Assembly (NCBI GenBank): GCA_026390435.1
Contig: JAPLFY010000118.1
Span: forward strand, 1 to 44,627
DNA: 44,627 bases
Origin: Pseudomonadota bacterium
GTDB taxonomy: Bacteria > Bdellovibrionota_B > Oligoflexia > Oligoflexales > CAIYRB01
Reading direction: 5' to 3'
Below the pieces are notes generated by a model. The model made no database searches and was not told the origin of the DNA. It was given only the letters and a program-made list of their open reading frames with translations. Position numbers and translations under genes: made by a program. This document shows, piece by piece, positions 33,175 through 42,097 of the stretch. Every line of letters begins with the position of its first letter. Position 1 is the first letter of the stretch.

Positions 33175-33685
33175 CGATGTGACTCCCCACCTGGTTGTTG
33201 CTTCGTAGGTCAAGAGTATGAGCTCCTCGGCCTACTAGGGAGCGTATCGGATCAGGCGGCCTGAGAATTCATGGGTTGGGCCCACTTTCCGTATACAAGT
33301 GTATACAAGGCCGTCAGTGGCTCTCACCTTCCAAAGATCGTGTTACCGGTGCCTGAGCTCAACTCATGCTCTGTATTGAGAGCCCAGCTGTCGCATGTCA
33401 TCCCAACGGTCGACATCACTGATTAAATACATAGCGTGGCGACAAAAGAGATGGGCTGTTGCGGGGAGTGACATACTGTGTGTGATGTCTCCGGACTTTA
33501 GAGGAACGGCACAACCAAGCGAAGTAACAACTGTAAAAAAAATCGACACCCTACGCTAAAGCGTTGCGACCATGTGGCTGTTATTACTATAATCCCTCAC
33601 TTTTCGCAGGGCTCGAATCTTGCAGACCTGTGGCCTAGATAGGACGGCCTAATCAAGGGCCAGTTAATTACCAGCGGACTCATGC
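33175..33685. other. Intergenic region with a GTATACA inverted repeat
   Basis: 511 bp between two divergent lipoprotein genes. No convincing gene is seen: the open frames are short and lack ribosome sites. At 33291-33306 the sequence GTATACA-AG-TGTATAC is a perfect 7-bp inverted repeat with a 2-nt spacer, a size and symmetry suited to a dimeric repressor. Its position between two divergent promoters fits a shared operator, but no regulator is nearby. Confidence 0.45.
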
Positions 33686-34843
33686 ATGCAGCTGCAACAA
33701 GGTTTAAAGGCTAGTAAGTACCGTCTTGTGATCACAGGATTTTGCCTGATTGCCAACGTAACATCAGGATGTGGTCCGTCTGCAGCAACAAGCTTAGACC
33801 GTCGATTCTTGGCGGGCAACAGACCAGGGCCTAATACGTCTCAGACCACCCCACAGACCAACGCATCGATTGATGCGATAAACAACTCCAACCTAATGAA
33901 CGCCGCTAGACTTAACAGCTTTCGTCCGGGCGACATATGGCGCGACACCGAGGGACAAGTCATCAACGCGCACGGCGGTGGTTTCTATGTCGAGAACGGG
34001 GTCTACTACTGGTTTGGTGAAATAAAAGGCCAGGACGGACTAGCTCGTGCTGGGATCAGCTTATATTCATCTACGGATCTCTATAATTGGCGTAATGAAG
34101 GACTGGTCCTAGCCGTAGACAAGTCCAATCCAGAGAGTGATATCGCCGAGGGTGCGATCATTGAGCGCCCAAAGGTCATCTTCAATAAGAAGACCAAAAA
34201 GTACGTGATGTGGTTTCACCTGGAACTTAAAGGACAAGGTTACGGCTCAGCTAGAGCTGGCGTAGCGGTTAGCGACACTGTTCGGGGACCGTACCGATTC
34301 TTGACGAGTTTTAAACCCAATAACGAAATGTCCCGCGACCAAACATTATTTGTTGATGACAATGGTAAGGCCTATCAGATCGCAGCGTCTGAAGAAAATC
34401 AGACCATGCACATCAATGAACTGACCGACGATTATCTCAAACCAAATGGTAAATTTGTGCGCACCTTCATCGGCAGGTCGATGGAAGCACCGGCAGTCTT
34501 CAAATACAAAGGTCGCTATCACCTGATTGCATCAGGGTGCACCGGCTGGGATCCGAACAGTGCGCGACAAGCCGTCGCAGACAACATGATGGGCCCCTGG
34601 ACTGAGCTCGACAACCCTGCTCAGGGTCCAGAGTCTGACGTTACGTTTCGCTCACAAAGTACTTACGTGCTCGAGGTCACACCCGGATCGGGCCAGTTTA
34701 TCTATATCGGTGATCGCTGGAATCCGGACAATCTCGCCGACAGCCGCTACATTTGGCTCCCCCTCCAGTACGACAACGGCCGCTTTACCATGAGCTGGAA
34801 AGACGAATGGCAATGGGGTCAGGCACTTCCCGTAACCCCTTGA
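33686..34843 (+). CDS. GH43-family glycoside hydrolase lipoprotein (galactanase-like subgroup)
   Basis: 385 residues with signal and lipobox T-S-G-C29, so an envelope-anchored enzyme. The five-bladed-propeller GH43 pattern is clear: 'IWRDTEGQVINAHGGGFYVE', 'YYWFGE', 'SLYSSTDLYNW', 'IERPKVIFN', 'MSRDQTLFVDDNGKAYQI', 'MEAPAVFKYKGRYHLIASG' and 'DSRYIWLPLQ'. These match the subgroup containing exo-beta-1,3-galactanases more closely than xylosidases or arabinofuranosidases, but the substrate is inferred. The last residues (WGQALPVTP) are encoded by the REP-like 14-mer (34815-34828) and flanking bases, so the natural C-terminus may have been replaced. Confidence 0.82.
   Translation: MQLQQGLKASKYRLVITGFCLIANVTSGCGPSAATSLDRRFLAGNRPGPNTSQTTPQTNASIDAINNSNLMNAARLNSFRPGDIWRDTEGQVINAHGGGFYVENGVYYWFGEIKGQDGLARAGISLYSSTDLYNWRNEGLVLAVDKSNPESDIAEGAIIERPKVIFNKKTKKYVMWFHLELKGQGYGSARAGVAVSDTVRGPYRFLTSFKPNNEMSRDQTLFVDDNGKAYQIAASEENQTMHINELTDDYLKPNGKFVRTFIGRSMEAPAVFKYKGRYHLIASGCTGWDPNSARQAVADNMMGPWTELDNPAQGPESDVTFRSQSTYVLEVTPGSGQFIYIGDRWNPDNLADSRYIWLPLQYDNGRFTMSWKDEWQWGQALPVTP
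34815..34828 (+). repeat. REP-like 14-mer, single copy
   Basis: GGGGTCAGGCACTT, identical to the left arm at 41777-41790 and one base different from 20889-20902. It lies in the last codons of the GH43 gene, 122 bp before the start of the first A/B module. No inverted partner was found downstream. Confidence 0.75.
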
Positions 34844-34950
34844 AGGTACAGTTAAAACAGTAGCCATGCTGGGCGCAGCAGCGAGTTCAGCCGCGCCCCT
34901 CAGGACCGGGACCCTTTCGACCGATAGCGGTGAAGGGAGGGCTACTCATA

Positions 34951-35346
34951 TTGGCAGCCGTGGCGAACCAAAACCGAGTCGAATTGACGCTAGACGGTGA
35001 TATCTTCAACCGCCTGGTAAACATCATCATCGACAATGAAGAGCTAAAGTGGCTTGGGCTTGAGCCGTTTGGACAAATTGGCTCTTTTCGCCACAAAGAT
35101 GTAGCCACACTTCTTGCTTTTTGTATCGATCACCTTGAGTACCATATCGTTACCTACACCTCAGGTGACAGGTATGTTAATCGATATGTTCCCGATGAGT
35201 CGATTTACATGCTCGCTACTGGGGACAAAAACCCCTACATAGTTTTCAATCCATGGATCAGCCCACGTCGTTATTTAATCGAGGAAGAAGTCTTCAGTAA
35301 GCTTGGCTGCGAACCTGACCAGATCAAGAGACGTCACAAGTCCTAG
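34951..35346 (+). CDS. Module protein A, copy 1 (unknown family)
   Basis: 131 residues from a TTG at 34951 that lies 9 nt after GGAGGG. This start makes it line up with the ATG start of its paralogue at 42098. Shared blocks between the copies are 'LxxDGxxF', 'LGLEP', 'YHI(V/I)T(Y/F)', 'DRYVNR(Y/F)V' and the 'L(I/V)xE(E/D)xxSK' tail. Predicted alpha/beta with no signal peptide or membrane helix. No known domain was recognised. Its last 72 bp overlap, in antisense, the end of the B gene at 35275-35622. The conserved convergent arrangement suggests A and B form one functional unit. Confidence 0.75.
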   Translation: MAAVANQNRVELTLDGDIFNRLVNIIIDNEELKWLGLEPFGQIGSFRHKDVATLLAFCIDHLEYHIVTYTSGDRYVNRYVPDESIYMLATGDKNPYIVFNPWISPRRYLIEEEVFSKLGCEPDQIKRRHKS

Positions 35347-35622
35347 ACGCGACATTTCGGCGTCGATAAATTGATTTGTCATCTTCCCCTGATGGAGTTT
35401 TGCATATTCCCGAAATTTCGTGAAATCGGATGTGCCCTCGCCAACGCGTCTAAACTCGCGTACCGTCAATCGCTCAAAAACCACCCATGCATCGAAGTGA
35501 TCGCCTGGACTGAAGACCCGAAGCTGCTGATTAATTAATTCCTGATCGTCAGTAGCAAAGATGTAAATCACCGTACCGCTTCGTGCTACGCCAATTTTCA
35601 TAGTTGGGACTTTCATCTGCAT
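35275..35622 (-). CDS. Module protein B, copy 1 (unknown family)
   Basis: 115 residues from an ATG at 35622 preceded by GAGGAGGAG; an ATG at 35616 is also possible. It is a paralogue of the 115-residue protein at 42419-42766. Shared features are '(I/V)GV(A/T)RSG', an aromatic-Pro then 'DHFDA' followed by 'VFExL', 'RExRR', and a helical C-terminus ending in Phe-x-Asp. It is small and basic-to-neutral, with no signal peptide, membrane helix or known domain. Its stop codon lies opposite a Leu codon of gene A, and its last 24 codons are exactly in register with A codons on the other strand. Confidence 0.75.
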   Translation of the reverse strand: MQMKVPTMKIGVARSGTVIYIFATDDQELINQQLRVFSPGDHFDAWVVFERLTVREFRRVGEGTSDFTKFREYAKLHQGKMTNQFIDAEMSRLGLVTSLDLVRFAAKLTEDFFLD

Positions 35623-35794
35623 GCTCCTCCTCAGTCGCTGATGAAGGTTTTAGCCGCAGATGATTGATGAACCAAGCGACATGAGTCGCAACAATTACTA
35701 TGTCCGGAAGCGACTGCATTAATACAGAAGCAAGTCTCTGTCACCGCCAGGACTTACTTAAGAAGATCTGGAATCATGCCTCGCGGCAGCAACC

Positions 35795-37105
35795 CTACGA
35801 CTGCCGACAAAGGTCAAAATACTCTTCAGCGCCAATATTAGCCTCTTTGCTCGGAAATGCCGTCGACACCGCACCCTCGACTAGACTTGGATCCCGCACC
35901 AATTCACGGCTTGGGCCGTCGGTGTCAAAGAACTGCCCTTCGAGCAAAAATTTTCGAGCGCGGTCATGAAAGTGAGGCAGCCAGTTCATGGGATTACCTG
36001 GATGGTCTTGGCGCGAAAGAAAAGAGTGCGGAGTCCCTCGGTAAAAACAAAGTGAATTTTTAAATTTATTGGGCTCTCTAACTTTGCGAAACGTGTCTTT
36101 TGTGGCGCGGGTATCAGATCCGTCATCAAATTCGACGGCGACGATCTGAATTTGCGTTGGTGAGGACTGGAATGCTTTTGAATCCGACTGCTTTGCTGCT
36201 AAGGCCGTAGCACCTTCACCAAATGTAACTGTGGCTGCAATGTTACGGATATTTGTGTCACAAATACCAGCACGTCCCCCGGTATTGCGCTTATAACACT
36301 CATCACCCCACCGAACTTCCTGTCTATCGCTAGAAATTAAGTCTGCTTTGTTGGCGATGACGATCTTACGAACATCGTTATTTAGCTTGAGCTTTGCATT
36401 CGCATAAAACGCATTCCAACGGGCTTTGCCACTGGAGTCTATAGGTTCAACCGGCCGCCAAAAATTATCGGGAGGAAGGGTCAAAAAGGGAGCTAATATA
36501 AGGGCCCGCTCGTATAAACCCGGCGCAGCAAATACACTGCGGTAAGCTAATGCCCCACCAACAGACAAGCCTCCGACTACTCGCAAGCCGCTCGCTTTCT
36601 GCATGATGGCGTTCATAGCATCGACAAAGGCATCATACTCCTGCGTTCCACCCTTCTCGATATTCGGAATGTACTGATAATAAGACTGCCGCTCCACCAG
36701 AGTATCGCCCTTAAGCTGCGCCGGTCCCCGACCTTGGCCAGGCAGGAGCGGGATCAGCACATTAAAACCGAGAGACGTGAGATAATCGCGCATCTCGAAG
36801 AATTGTTGAGGGCAGGCCGTATAGCCGTGAAAGAATATAGCAGTGCCCACATATGGCACCGCTGGGTTAGCACGGGCAAACACCGGCTTACAATCTTCTT
36901 GGAGCTCGTAAGGATAGTGAAGCTTCAGATCGTCAACAAAGTAGCGGCGCCATGCCGCCTCCACCGGGCTAACATCCTCTTGGCTTTTGGTACTGCTAAT
37001 TGGATCGGTCATCGAGCGCTTACAGCTTGTCGCTGGCAACCATGCAAGCGCTGCAGCTAAAATTGTCAGTGCGCTTGATAATTTTAGATTTTTACCTTCT
37101 TGCAT
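35795..37105 (-). CDS. Alpha/beta hydrolase lipoprotein
   Basis: 436 residues from the ATG at 37105, with a lipobox ending A-T-S-C28. The hydrolase core shows the oxyanion segment 'AIFFHGYTACPQQF', the nucleophile elbow 'GGLS181VGGALAY' and a C-terminal catalytic His in 'GTPHSFLSR'. The acid is probably in the long segment between them. Six extra cysteines beyond the signal suggest disulfides outside the cytoplasm. It resembles serine-aminopeptidase/monoacylglycerol-lipase-like hydrolases, but the substrate is unknown. A TTG one codon upstream is less likely as the start. Confidence 0.8.
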   Translation of the reverse strand: MQEGKNLKLSSALTILAAALAWLPATSCKRSMTDPISSTKSQEDVSPVEAAWRRYFVDDLKLHYPYELQEDCKPVFARANPAVPYVGTAIFFHGYTACPQQFFEMRDYLTSLGFNVLIPLLPGQGRGPAQLKGDTLVERQSYYQYIPNIEKGGTQEYDAFVDAMNAIMQKASGLRVVGGLSVGGALAYRSVFAAPGLYERALILAPFLTLPPDNFWRPVEPIDSSGKARWNAFYANAKLKLNNDVRKIVIANKADLISSDRQEVRWGDECYKRNTGGRAGICDTNIRNIAATVTFGEGATALAAKQSDSKAFQSSPTQIQIVAVEFDDGSDTRATKDTFRKVREPNKFKNSLCFYRGTPHSFLSRQDHPGNPMNWLPHFHDRARKFLLEGQFFDTDGPSRELVRDPSLVEGAVSTAFPSKEANIGAEEYFDLCRQS

Positions 37106-37378
37106 CAAAAGTCCGCCTATTTTTGATTCAATGATACCACCTCAGCACTTTGTTGAGTTAAGCGCGCTGCACCCCATCTTTCGGGCTTCGCATGTGCCGG
37201 TAACTATTGTGTTTTTCTGTTTGCCTATGGCATCGAGTTTTCCGTTACAAAAAACGGTCTCATGAATACCAATAATATTGGATTATTGCCTTTTTTTCTC
37301 AAGTTTTAGGAACTTGTTGACGAACAGCTGAGATGGATAACAGGGGAGATACCCCGTTAACAAATCTTGGGTCTGCTT

Positions 37379-40300
37379 ATGTCGACTTATAAACAACTAG
37401 CCTTGTGCACGATGAGGGCCTCGCTCAGCGCCCGATTATACGTGTTTAGTTTGGCATTTGCGGCGAGCCTGGTCTCCCTGTCGCAAGCGCACGCGGCCCC
37501 TTTTTCGGTGTCATATAGCGGTCGTCTCACGCAGTCCTCGGGTGCCCCAGTCGATGGACCGGTCGATATCTCGGTAAAGTTTTGGAACGCTGCTGTCAGT
37601 GGTAACACTCTCACCGCTCCGGTCGAGTTCACCGCAGTGGACCTTAACAGTGGCGTGTTTAGTCTCCCCCTCGAACTAAGCTCCGAGCAGGTGCAGCAAA
37701 TCTTTGGCGACGTTAGTAGTCCGGTTTATATAGAGATCACCGCAGCTGGTAAAACTTATCCGCGTCAGCAGTATAGTTTCGTGCCGCTGGCACTGCGTAT
37801 TCCTGTCGACGGTAAGGCCCTGGCGTTTGATAGAAACGGCAATCTTGGGCTCTCCCTTAGTAGCCTGCCGGCAGCCAATCAGTTTCTCACTAAAAATAGC
37901 AGTGGCGAGTTGATTTGGGGCACTCCTGCGGTGACTGCGGGAACCAGTGGCACGATGAGTATGCCCAATGTCGGAACGGCGGGGACCTACGTCAAAGTCG
38001 TCACCGATGCTCAGGGACGCGTAACGCAAGGGCTGTCACTTGCGGCTGCGGATGTTACCGCTGCGCTGGGGCAAAGCTTGACCACCGCAGTCGTTGCCGA
38101 AAGCGGTACAAATCTTTATTACTCGGACGCGCGGGCACGAGGTGTGATCTCGGCTAATGCGCCACTAAGTTACGGTATTTCAAGTGGTCAAATCTCCGTG
38201 GCGCAGGCCAGTGGTACCGCGAGTGGTTATTTGAGCTCTGCAGATTGGACGACCTTCAACAGTAAACAAAACGCTCTCGGGTTTACCCCGGTCAACCGGG
38301 CTGGTGATTCGATGGCCGGATCTTTAAATCTGGGCGGCAATGATTTAGCGAACGCAGGCAACATCAGTATGTCAGCGTCGAAGACACTGATGCTGAGTAA
38401 TAACGCCAGTGACCCTTCTGGACTGACGGGAGCTGACAAAGGCAAGACATGGTTTGATACATCGACCAATCAAATTAAGTACTGGGATGGATCGAACGCA
38501 AAAGCCTTAGGTGTTGCAGGCGCTGGGCTCACGAACTTGAACGGACTGACTGGCAACACACAAAACTTCGCCACAGGCACCAGCGGCACCAGTCCAGCGT
38601 TCAGCTCATCGGGAACGGTGCATACGCTGAATATCCCGCTCGCATCTGCTGCCGGGGTTACAGCAGGCGCCATCTCGAATTCAGATTATACAAATTTTAG
38701 CGGCAAGCTAGCCGGTGTATCGGGCGGCACAGGGATTTCAGTCTCTACAGCTAGTGGCACGGCAACCGTCAGCCTCAGCTCTGTCGGCACTGTGGGTACC
38801 TACGTCAAAGTAACCACCAACTCTCAGGGTCAGGTACTTAGCGGTGATTCGCTCACCAGTAGTGACATCCCAAATCTGGACGCCGCGAAGATCACGACCG
38901 GACAGCTTTCCACAGCAATTGGTGGTACGGGAGTGAGTTCGACGGCGACCTTTCCGACATCTGGTGTAGTCGTAACACGGGATGCAAACGAAACGCTGAG
39001 CAATAAAACGATTAATGGAGCTGTAATTAATGGAGCATCCACCATCGGTGGGTCGACGGCGATCAGCACCACTGGCACCGTTAACTCAGGGGCCCAAACA
39101 GTGGCTGGTAACATCACTATTTTGGGTAGCGGCACTACAGGAAATAAACTAGTGCTCAACGACAAAGGCTCGACTAACTCAGTCGCACTGAAAGCTCCTG
39201 ACACTCTGGCGTCGTCACTTACCTGGGAACTACCGAGCACCAACGGCTCATCTGGACAAGTACTCTCCACCAATGGCTCAGGCACATTAAGCTGGGTATC
39301 TGCTGCTGTCGGGAGCGTGACAAACGTAACCGGAACTGCCCCACTATCGGTCGCCACTGGTACCTCAACTCCTGTTATTTCCATGTCGCAAGCTAACGGC
39401 ACTACAGACGGCTACCTAAGCTCGGCTGACTGGACGACCTTCAATAATAAACAAGCAGCCGGTAACTATATCACCGCTGTCACCGGCGATGTCACGGCTA
39501 CGGGACCTGGATCTGCTGCAGCTACACTTGCTACCGTCGCTATCCCAGGGACCTCAACCAAGGTGACTTACGATGTGAAGGGCCGAGTGACTTTGGGTAC
39601 GTCGCTGGCAGCAGCGGATATTCCGCCCCTTAGTGCAGCCATCATCACTTCCGGCACTCTGGCAGCGGCTAACGGTGGTACCGGGGTCAGCTCGACTGCG
39701 ACCTTCCCGGCCTCGGGCGTGGTGGTCACTCGTGACGAGGCGGAAACTCTGACTAACAAGACTTTATCTGCCGCCGTAATTAGCGGCGCTTCAAGTATAA
39801 GTGGCTCCACAGCGATTAATACAACTGGCACCGTTAACTCAGGGGCCCAAACAGTGGCTGGTAACATCACTATTTTGGGTAGCGGCACTACAGGAAATAA
39901 ACTAGTGCTCAACGACAAAGGCTCGACTAACTCAGTCGCACTGAAAGCTCCTGATAATTTGGGGTCGTCTCTTACTTTAGAATTACCGGGCAGCAATGGC
40001 TCATCTGGACAAGTACTCTCCACCAACGGCTCAGGCACATTAAGCTGGTTATCTGCTGCAGTCGGGAGCGTAACAAACGTCACTGGTACAGCCCCAATTT
40101 CGGTCGCCACCGGTACCTCAACGCCTGTCATTTCCATGTCGCAAGCCAACGGCACTACAAACGGCTACCTAGGTTCGGCTGACTGGACCACGTTTAATAG
40201 TAAACAAGCAGCCGGTAACTATATCACCGCCCTCACTGGTGACATTACTCTCTCAGGCTTCGCTAGCGGCTCAGCCGCAGCTACCTTAGCGACTGTCGCT

Positions 40301-41770
40301 ACCGCCGGTACTTCGACTAAAGTGACTTACGATGCGAAGGGACGCGTGACTTCTGGCACATCGTTAACGGCGGCGGATATCCCGGCACATAGCGCAACTC
40401 TTATCAGTTCTGGTACTTTGGCTGTTGCCAATGGTGGTACTGGTGTCTCGTCAACGACCGCAAGTTCTGTGTTCGCTGGCCCGACAAGTGGCTCTGGCGC
40501 GCCTTCGTTCCGCACTCTAGTGGCCGGAGACTATCCATCGATGATCGGAGCCAATGGCAGCACTGCTGGTACGGCTGGCGCCGTGCCTGGACCTCTTGCA
40601 GCGGATAACGTTAAGTTCTTGCGTGGTGATGGAACCTGGGCTGCACCCGCGGCAGCAGCAGCTGGTGCAACTAACCAGATTCAATACAACAGCAGTGGTG
40701 CTCTAACCGGTAATGCTAACTTTGTTTATTCAGGTGGGAACGTCGGAATAGGGACACCTAGTCCTTCCGGTACCCTTGTGGTTGGGGCACAACAAGTTGG
40801 ATCATTAGTTACTCCGTGTCAGACGGTTTGTGGCTCGTATAATCCGGCAGGTCCTAGCGACGGAAATTTTGGATATAAATTCACAGTCAATAAAAACGGC
40901 ATGATATCTAAGCTCTGGCTAAACGTGGCGGATTCGTCGCCGCATCTCGTCAGTCTTTACGACATGAGCGGCACGGTTCTTGCGAGCGCTACTATCACTG
41001 CCGTAACAAATCAATGGACATCTGGAGACATCACACCAGTTAACGTTACTTCCGGAACCTCTTATGTGGTTGCTGTTCGAGTAACTAACTGGCGCGCTAT
41101 CTCAGCAGCACAGCCTGTAACTACCGGCGATATCACTATCAACGAAGCTAGGTATATTAACAATGCTGGAACTTTTCCAACTAATGCCACTACAAATTGG
41201 GTATACGGCATTCCAGACATCACATTTCAAACAACTGACACAGTACCCGCATTGCTTGTAACTTCCTCTGGCAACGTCGGCATCGGGACCACGTCCCCGA
41301 ATGGCATCCTCCATATTGCCGGAACCACTACCATTCACGGCGCTGGCGAAGCCGCTACTCCGAGTCCAGCGACGATCCGCGGCGCCAACGCCAGCGGCAC
41401 CAACATCTCAGGTGCCGCATTGACCGTCCAAGCCAGCAACGGTACGGGTACGGGCGGTTCGGGTGCGATCAATTTCAAAACAGCGCCAGTCGCTGCGACG
41501 GGAACCACGGCCAATACGCTGGCGACTGCGATGACCATCACTGCAAGCGGCAACGTTGGGATCGGCTCAACAGCCCCAACTCAAGCGCTTGATGTAAATG
41601 GCACTATTCGTGCCGCCCACGTTAGTCTCACAGGCTCGAGCTGCAGTTGGTCGGGATGGGGATGCAACATGACTTGCGCAGCCGGTTATTACTTAGCAGG
41701 AGTAAATATGGGTATGTCGGGCAATTGTAGTACAGGTCCGAACGTGATGGTATATTGCTGCTCCTTCTGA
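37379..41770 (+). CDS. Large repetitive phage-fibre-like surface protein
   Basis: 1463 residues. A signal peptide ends at 'SQAHA', and an N-terminal domain ('FSVSYSGRLTQSSGAPVDGP') is typical of secreted repeat proteins. The body (about 160-1110) consists of fibre-like repeats such as 'GYLSSADWTTFN(S/N)KQ', 'GTSTKVTYDxKGRVTxGTSL' and 'ANGGTGVSSTATFP', familiar from phage tail fibres and bacterial surface proteins. A roughly 150-residue insert near 1140-1290 resembles a DUF4082-type domain. 'GNVGIG(T/S)TxP' repeats follow. The C-terminus is a short Cys-rich segment (seven Cys) instead of the S74 chaperone domain such proteins often carry. The start is uncertain (37367 TTG, 37379 or 37415 ATG). 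Likely an adhesin. Confidence 0.85.
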   Translation: MSTYKQLALCTMRASLSARLYVFSLAFAASLVSLSQAHAAPFSVSYSGRLTQSSGAPVDGPVDISVKFWNAAVSGNTLTAPVEFTAVDLNSGVFSLPLELSSEQVQQIFGDVSSPVYIEITAAGKTYPRQQYSFVPLALRIPVDGKALAFDRNGNLGLSLSSLPAANQFLTKNSSGELIWGTPAVTAGTSGTMSMPNVGTAGTYVKVVTDAQGRVTQGLSLAAADVTAALGQSLTTAVVAESGTNLYYSDARARGVISANAPLSYGISSGQISVAQASGTASGYLSSADWTTFNSKQNALGFTPVNRAGDSMAGSLNLGGNDLANAGNISMSASKTLMLSNNASDPSGLTGADKGKTWFDTSTNQIKYWDGSNAKALGVAGAGLTNLNGLTGNTQNFATGTSGTSPAFSSSGTVHTLNIPLASAAGVTAGAISNSDYTNFSGKLAGVSGGTGISVSTASGTATVSLSSVGTVGTYVKVTTNSQGQVLSGDSLTSSDIPNLDAAKITTGQLSTAIGGTGVSSTATFPTSGVVVTRDANETLSNKTINGAVINGASTIGGSTAISTTGTVNSGAQTVAGNITILGSGTTGNKLVLNDKGSTNSVALKAPDTLASSLTWELPSTNGSSGQVLSTNGSGTLSWVSAAVGSVTNVTGTAPLSVATGTSTPVISMSQANGTTDGYLSSADWTTFNNKQAAGNYITAVTGDVTATGPGSAAATLATVAIPGTSTKVTYDVKGRVTLGTSLAAADIPPLSAAIITSGTLAAANGGTGVSSTATFPASGVVVTRDEAETLTNKTLSAAVISGASSISGSTAINTTGTVNSGAQTVAGNITILGSGTTGNKLVLNDKGSTNSVALKAPDNLGSSLTLELPGSNGSSGQVLSTNGSGTLSWLSAAVGSVTNVTGTAPISVATGTSTPVISMSQANGTTNGYLGSADWTTFNSKQAAGNYITALTGDITLSGFASGSAAATLATVATAGTSTKVTYDAKGRVTSGTSLTAADIPAHSATLISSGTLAVANGGTGVSSTTASSVFAGPTSGSGAPSFRTLVAGDYPSMIGANGSTAGTAGAVPGPLAADNVKFLRGDGTWAAPAAAAAGATNQIQYNSSGALTGNANFVYSGGNVGIGTPSPSGTLVVGAQQVGSLVTPCQTVCGSYNPAGPSDGNFGYKFTVNKNGMISKLWLNVADSSPHLVSLYDMSGTVLASATITAVTNQWTSGDITPVNVTSGTSYVVAVRVTNWRAISAAQPVTTGDITINEARYINNAGTFPTNATTNWVYGIPDITFQTTDTVPALLVTSSGNVGIGTTSPNGILHIAGTTTIHGAGEAATPSPATIRGANASGTNISGAALTVQASNGTGTGGSGAINFKTAPVAATGTTANTLATAMTITASGNVGIGSTAPTQALDVNGTIRAAHVSLTGSSCSWSGWGCNMTCAAGYYLAGVNMGMSGNCSTGPNVMVYCCSF
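39071..39201 (+). repeat. 131-bp perfect direct repeat, copy 1
   Basis: Identical base for base to 39824-39954, 753 bp downstream (251 codons, in frame). It lies inside a longer imperfect repeat of the fibre gene. Perfect identity amid diverged flanks points to recent gene conversion or duplication. Confidence 0.9.
39824..39954 (+). repeat. 131-bp perfect direct repeat, copy 2
   Basis: Second copy of the repeat at 39071-39201 in the fibre-like gene. Recombination between the two copies would delete or add exactly 251 residues in frame. Confidence 0.9.
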
Positions 41771-41776
41771 CTTCTT

Positions 41777-41880
41777 GGGGTCAGGCACTTCTTGCAACTC
41801 ATTGACACTATTAGAACACCACAAAATATGACTACAAAATAACTCGGGCTTTCAGTAGCTTAGCGCCAGTGCCCGACCCC
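41777..41880. repeat. REP-like inverted pair upstream of the second A/B module
   Basis: GGGGTCAGGCACTT (41777-41790) faces CAGTGCCCGACCCC (41867-41880), its inverted copy with two mismatches to the exact complement (one to the 20889 version), with 76 bp between. It starts 7 bp after the fibre gene ends and lies about 220 bp before gene A copy 2. The rest of 41771-42097 shows no gene. Confidence 0.8.
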
Positions 41881-42097
41881 CTAGCTCAGCATTGAATTTT
41901 CTGCGACCGAATCAACTCGCGGAATGACTGGCAACGACATGGACATCGCCTGCCAGCTACGCTCTCCTACGCCAGAATCTCGAACACATAAATATCCAAG
42001 GTCCAATCGTAACCAGTATCGGCCTTTGGCTAAAGAATACTTGAGATTCCACCGAAAGATATCCGTCAGTCTGTGCTCTATCCTATGAGGAATCAAC

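Noticed and set aside
37270-37300. Terminator at the AT-rich hairpin followed by seven Ts upstream of the fibre gene
   Set aside because: The stem is imperfect and almost all A-T, and no plus-strand gene upstream needs it.
38830-40155. Long open frames on the minus strand opposite the fibre gene (about 190 codons each)
   Set aside because: They are antisense shadows produced by the repeated codon usage of the fibre gene. They repeat with it, lack ribosome sites and resemble no family.
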